Of a stretch of DNA of 64,000 bases, positions 61,696 through 64,000 are shown piece by piece. The first letter of the stretch is position 1. Each line of letters opens with the position of its first letter. The DNA comes from an uncultured Bacteroidales bacterium (GTDB lineage Bacteria; Bacteroidota; Bacteroidia; Bacteroidales; P3): assembly GCA_900317285.1 (NCBI GenBank), contig ONGA01000005.1:38856-102855 (forward strand), read 5' to 3'. The position numbers and the translations under genes were made by a program. The notes under the pieces are model-generated. The model saw only the letters and a list, made by a program, of their open reading frames with translations. It was not told where the DNA came from and ran no database searches.

Positions 61696-62469
61696 ATGAA
61701 AAAGACCTTTACCATTCTGTGCCTCGCCGCCATGCTCTTCGGCATCGGCTCCGCCGCACATGCCCAGTTCCGTCAATCCATCTTCCTCAACGGAAATATC
61801 CCCACAGGAGCCTTCGCCTCCTCGGCATCCAACGGTCCCAACCTCAACGTTGCCTTCCCCACCCTCGGCACCACCGTCTACCCCACCACCGGTGTGCCCC
61901 TGACCTATGAGCAGGTCGGCAAGGACGCCTCCGTGGGCTTCGGTCTCGGCTACCGCGCCAGCTACCGCTTCGACGTCGGCGTCGGCGAGGTGGCTCCCTT
62001 CGCCAACATCGACATCCTCTGGAACACCATCGCCGGCACCTGGCGCGACAAATACAACGACGCCTACTACAGCGCCCCCACCTACTTCAACATCCCCCTG
62101 ATGGGCGGTGTCACCTACATCTACGACGAGCTCCCCTGGAACGACATCTCCGCCTATGGCGAGTTCGGCGTCGGCACCGACTTCTTCTGGATCACCTCCG
62201 AAGGCAAGGGCAGCGGCAACGAGCGCTTCGCCTACAAGAGCACCTTCGCCTTCGCCTGGATGATTGGCGCCGGTGCCTACTTCGGCCACCACGTCAGCGC
62301 CGGCCTCTACTACTATGGCCTTGGCAAACACACCATCGATTACACTTCCGGCACCCGCGAGGACAACGACTATGCCGACGCCCAGGTGCGTGCCAACGAC
62401 CTGGCAGGCAAAGGCCGCCAGCAGCGCTCCGTCGGCAGCGTCATGCTCCGCATCGGCTTCCACTTCTAA
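61696..62469 (+). CDS. Outer-membrane beta-barrel protein, 257 aa
   Basis: Signal peptide 1-23 (ending AHAQ). Strand-turn pattern VGFGLGYRASYRFDVGVGEVAPFANIDILW, YFNIPLMGGVTYIYDEL, AYGEFGVGTDFFWI, FAFAWMIGAGAYFGHHVSAGLYYYGLG and a terminal VGSVMLRIGFHF with closing Phe, typical of an eight- or ten-stranded OMP. It is on the same transcript as the acidic protein. Ligand or role unknown. Confidence 0.83.
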   Translation: MKKTFTILCLAAMLFGIGSAAHAQFRQSIFLNGNIPTGAFASSASNGPNLNVAFPTLGTTVYPTTGVPLTYEQVGKDASVGFGLGYRASYRFDVGVGEVAPFANIDILWNTIAGTWRDKYNDAYYSAPTYFNIPLMGGVTYIYDELPWNDISAYGEFGVGTDFFWITSEGKGSGNERFAYKSTFAFAWMIGAGAYFGHHVSAGLYYYGLGKHTIDYTSGTREDNDYADAQVRANDLAGKGRQQRSVGSVMLRIGFHF

Positions 62470-62486
62470 AAGAAATAACAAGAATT

Positions 62487-62525
62487 AATAAGGCCGACAC
62501 ATCGAAAAGATATGTCGGCCTTATT
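62487..62525. terminator. Bidirectional terminator between barrel gene and serS
   Basis: 13-bp stem AATAAGGCCGACA / TGTCGGCCTTATT with a 13-nt loop between two convergent genes. Confidence 0.82.
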
Positions 62526-62551
62526 CTTAGTTCTAAGCTCTTACCTCTTAG
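62524..62551 (-). repeat. 7-bp array (CTCTTAG type) covering serS stop
   Basis: TTCTTAG, TTCTAAG, CTCTTAC, CTCTTAG in register. The serS stop codon lies in the last unit, so the array forms the very end of the gene and its 3' region. Confidence 0.65.
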
Positions 62552-63822
62552 TTAATCTTGTCGAAACCGAGGTAGGGTCGCAGGCATTCGGGCATCACGA
62601 TGCCGTCAGCCGTCTGGTTGTTCTCCAGCAGGGCAGCCACGATGCGCGGCAGGGCAAGCGCCGAGCCGTTCAGCGTGTGGCAGAGCTGCATCTTGCCGTT
62701 CTCGTCCTTGAAGCGCAGCTTCATGCGGTTAGCCTGGAAAGTCTCGAAATTGGACACCGAGCTCACTTCGAGCCAGCGTTTCTGGGCGGCGCTCCACACC
62801 TCGAAGTCGAAGGTCATGGCGGAAGTGAAGCTGATGTCGCCGCCGCAAAGCTTGAGAATATGGTACGGCAGCCCAAGTTTGTCGAGCAGGCCGCCCACAT
62901 GCTTCTTCATCTCTTCCAGCTGGTCGTAGCTCCGGTCAGGATGCTCAATCACAACGATTTCCACCTTGCTGAACTCGTGCAGGCGGTTCAAGCCGCGCAC
63001 GTCCTTGCCGTAGCTGCCGGCCTCGCGGCGGAAACACTCGCTGTAGCCCACGCGTTTGATGGGGAACTGCTTGGCGTCGACCACCTCGCCGCGGAAAATA
63101 TTGGTGATAGGCACCTCGGCGGTGGGAATCATATAGAAACCGTCGAGCGGAATGGCATACATCTGGCCCTCCTTGTCGGGCAACTGGCCGGTACCCAGAC
63201 CGCTGGCCTCGTTGACCATCAGCGGGGGCTGGATCTCGATAAAGCCGGCATCGGCGGCCTCGTTGAGGAAGAAATTGATGAGGGCACGCTGCAGGCGGGC
63301 ACCCTTGCCCTTGTAGAAGGGGAAGCCGGCACCAGTCACCTTGTTACCCAGCTCGAAATCAATGATATCGTATTTTGCGCAGAGCTCCCAGTGGGGCAGT
63401 GCGTCGGCAGGCAGGTCGGGCTTCACGCCGAACTCGCCAACCACCACATTGTCGGCCTCGCTCTTGCCGCAAGGCACACTCGGATGCGGCGCATTGGGCA
63501 GCGAGATAAGCTTCTCGTTCAGCTCCTTTTCGGTAGCCGACTGCTGCTCGCCGAGCGACTTCTCCTCACCCTTCAGTTCGGCAGTACGGGCCTTGGCGGC
63601 CTCAGCCTCCTCCTTCTTGCCCTGCTTCATCAGGCCGCCAATCTCCTTGGCAATCCTGTTCTGCTCCGCCTTCACGGCGTCGGCCTTCACCTGCAGGGCG
63701 CGGCGCTGCTCGTCGAGCTTCAGAATCTCGTCGATGCGCTCCTCCACATTCTGGACATTCTTGATTTTCAAGCGGGAGATAATCTCCTCGCGATGATCTT
63801 TGATATATTGCAGTTGTAGCAT
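62548..63822 (-). CDS. serS: Seryl-tRNA synthetase
   Basis: 424 residues from ATG 63822 (MLQLQYIKDHREEIISRL). N-terminal long antiparallel coiled coil (about 28-100) that grips the tRNA-Ser variable arm; class II catalytic core with motif 2 ECFRREAGSYGKDVRGLNRLHEFSKVE and motif 3 NGSALALPRIVAALLENNQ. Complete and normal in length. A/T-rich 80-nt leader; 11-bp array E lies further upstream. Confidence 0.97.
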   Translation of the reverse strand: MLQLQYIKDHREEIISRLKIKNVQNVEERIDEILKLDEQRRALQVKADAVKAEQNRIAKEIGGLMKQGKKEEAEAAKARTAELKGEEKSLGEQQSATEKELNEKLISLPNAPHPSVPCGKSEADNVVVGEFGVKPDLPADALPHWELCAKYDIIDFELGNKVTGAGFPFYKGKGARLQRALINFFLNEAADAGFIEIQPPLMVNEASGLGTGQLPDKEGQMYAIPLDGFYMIPTAEVPITNIFRGEVVDAKQFPIKRVGYSECFRREAGSYGKDVRGLNRLHEFSKVEIVVIEHPDRSYDQLEEMKKHVGGLLDKLGLPYHILKLCGGDISFTSAMTFDFEVWSAAQKRWLEVSSVSNFETFQANRMKLRFKDENGKMQLCHTLNGSALALPRIVAALLENNQTADGIVMPECLRPYLGFDKIN

Positions 63823-63909
63823 CTTTTTTGAAAATTTTTCTGTCTTGTAACGCAAAAAAAAAACAAATATTATACACCACAAAAACTTTTTCTACCCCCC
63901 GGACCACGA

Positions 63910-64000
63910 CATAGGAGCATCATATACGCATCATATACGCATCATAGGAGAACCCAAGGAGAAGTATAGGAGAATGGTAGTACAACCATAGGAGGCGTTT
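63910..64000. repeat. 11-bp tandem array E, running to the window edge
   Basis: CATAGGAGCAT, CATATACGCAT (x2), CATAGGAGAAC, CCAAGGAGAAG, TATAGGAGAAT, GGTAGTACAAC, CATAGGAGGCG: eight in-phase units and probably more beyond the window. Same order of variants as array B, so the two are copies. Confidence 0.9.

Noticed and set aside
1-64000. Insertion sequences, integrases, prophage or rRNA genes
   Set aside because: No transposase, integrase, phage structural motif or rRNA-like stretch was seen on either strand.

Overview
This window is a gene-dense, G/C-rich stretch of a Bacteroidetes chromosome, most likely order Bacteroidales. The evidence is consistent: sigma-ABfr-type promoters (TTTG, 18-21 nt, TAnnTTTG) in front of many genes, lipoproteins with LxxC lipoboxes, two large proteases and one giant repeat protein with type IX secretion (T9SS) C-terminal domains, an HmuY/TonB-receptor heme cluster, and family-specific neighbourhoods (DUF1599-DoxX-DUF4293-tsaE; rsfS-ftsH-cdsA-psd; folP-cdaA). 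The high G/C content argues against Bacteroides or Porphyromonas proper; an uncultured gut or rumen Bacteroidales is a reasonable guess, but genus cannot be fixed from this sequence.

Layout. 1-7 kb: end of an EamA transporter, a lipoprotein, an ATPase-YfcE pair, a lipoprotein plus polyprenyl-phosphate sugar transferase pair, and arginine decarboxylase. 7-15 kb (minus): rsfS-ftsH-cdsA-psd-rluA followed by a gingipain-like C25 protease and an FKBP lipoprotein. 15-18 kb (minus): DUF1599-DoxX/MauE-DUF4293-tsaE. 17.8-26.7 kb (plus): folP-cdaA, a DUF2975-XRE pair, then two tandem M16 zinc peptidases; the second has a duplication scar in front of it. 26.9-34.7 kb: a subtilisin-like protease with an internal dockerin, and 12 nt later a protein with three cohesin-like modules, 37 perfect decapeptide repeats and a T9SS signal. 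35-41.9 kb: VanX-like dipeptidase, nnrD, tRNA-Asn, barrel protein, S41 peptidase, manC, phoH, ispE. 42-45 kb: calycin lipoprotein-HmuY-TonB receptor. 45-48.6 kb: upp-uraA (with an extra C-terminal domain) and class II aldolase. 48.8-51.4 kb: two secreted proteins of unknown role around a 4 x 79-bp repeat. 51.8-60.9 kb (minus): a compact chain of six genes ending in DUF748-parE-tex-sppA. 61-64 kb: an acidic protein, a barrel protein and serS.

Beyond the genes the window is unusually rich in short-period degenerate repeats whose period is strictly kept while sequence drifts: 11-bp arrays (CATAGnnnnnn) in five intergenic gaps, an exact 9-bp CTAG array inside the protease gene, and 7-bp arrays at six places inside or at the ends of conserved genes. 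Palindromic elements also sit in frame inside tex, manC and the cohesin-domain gene. The strongest candidate biological system is the adjacent dockerin-protease and cohesin-repeat protein, which together look like a T9SS-exported, scaffold-like surface complex.
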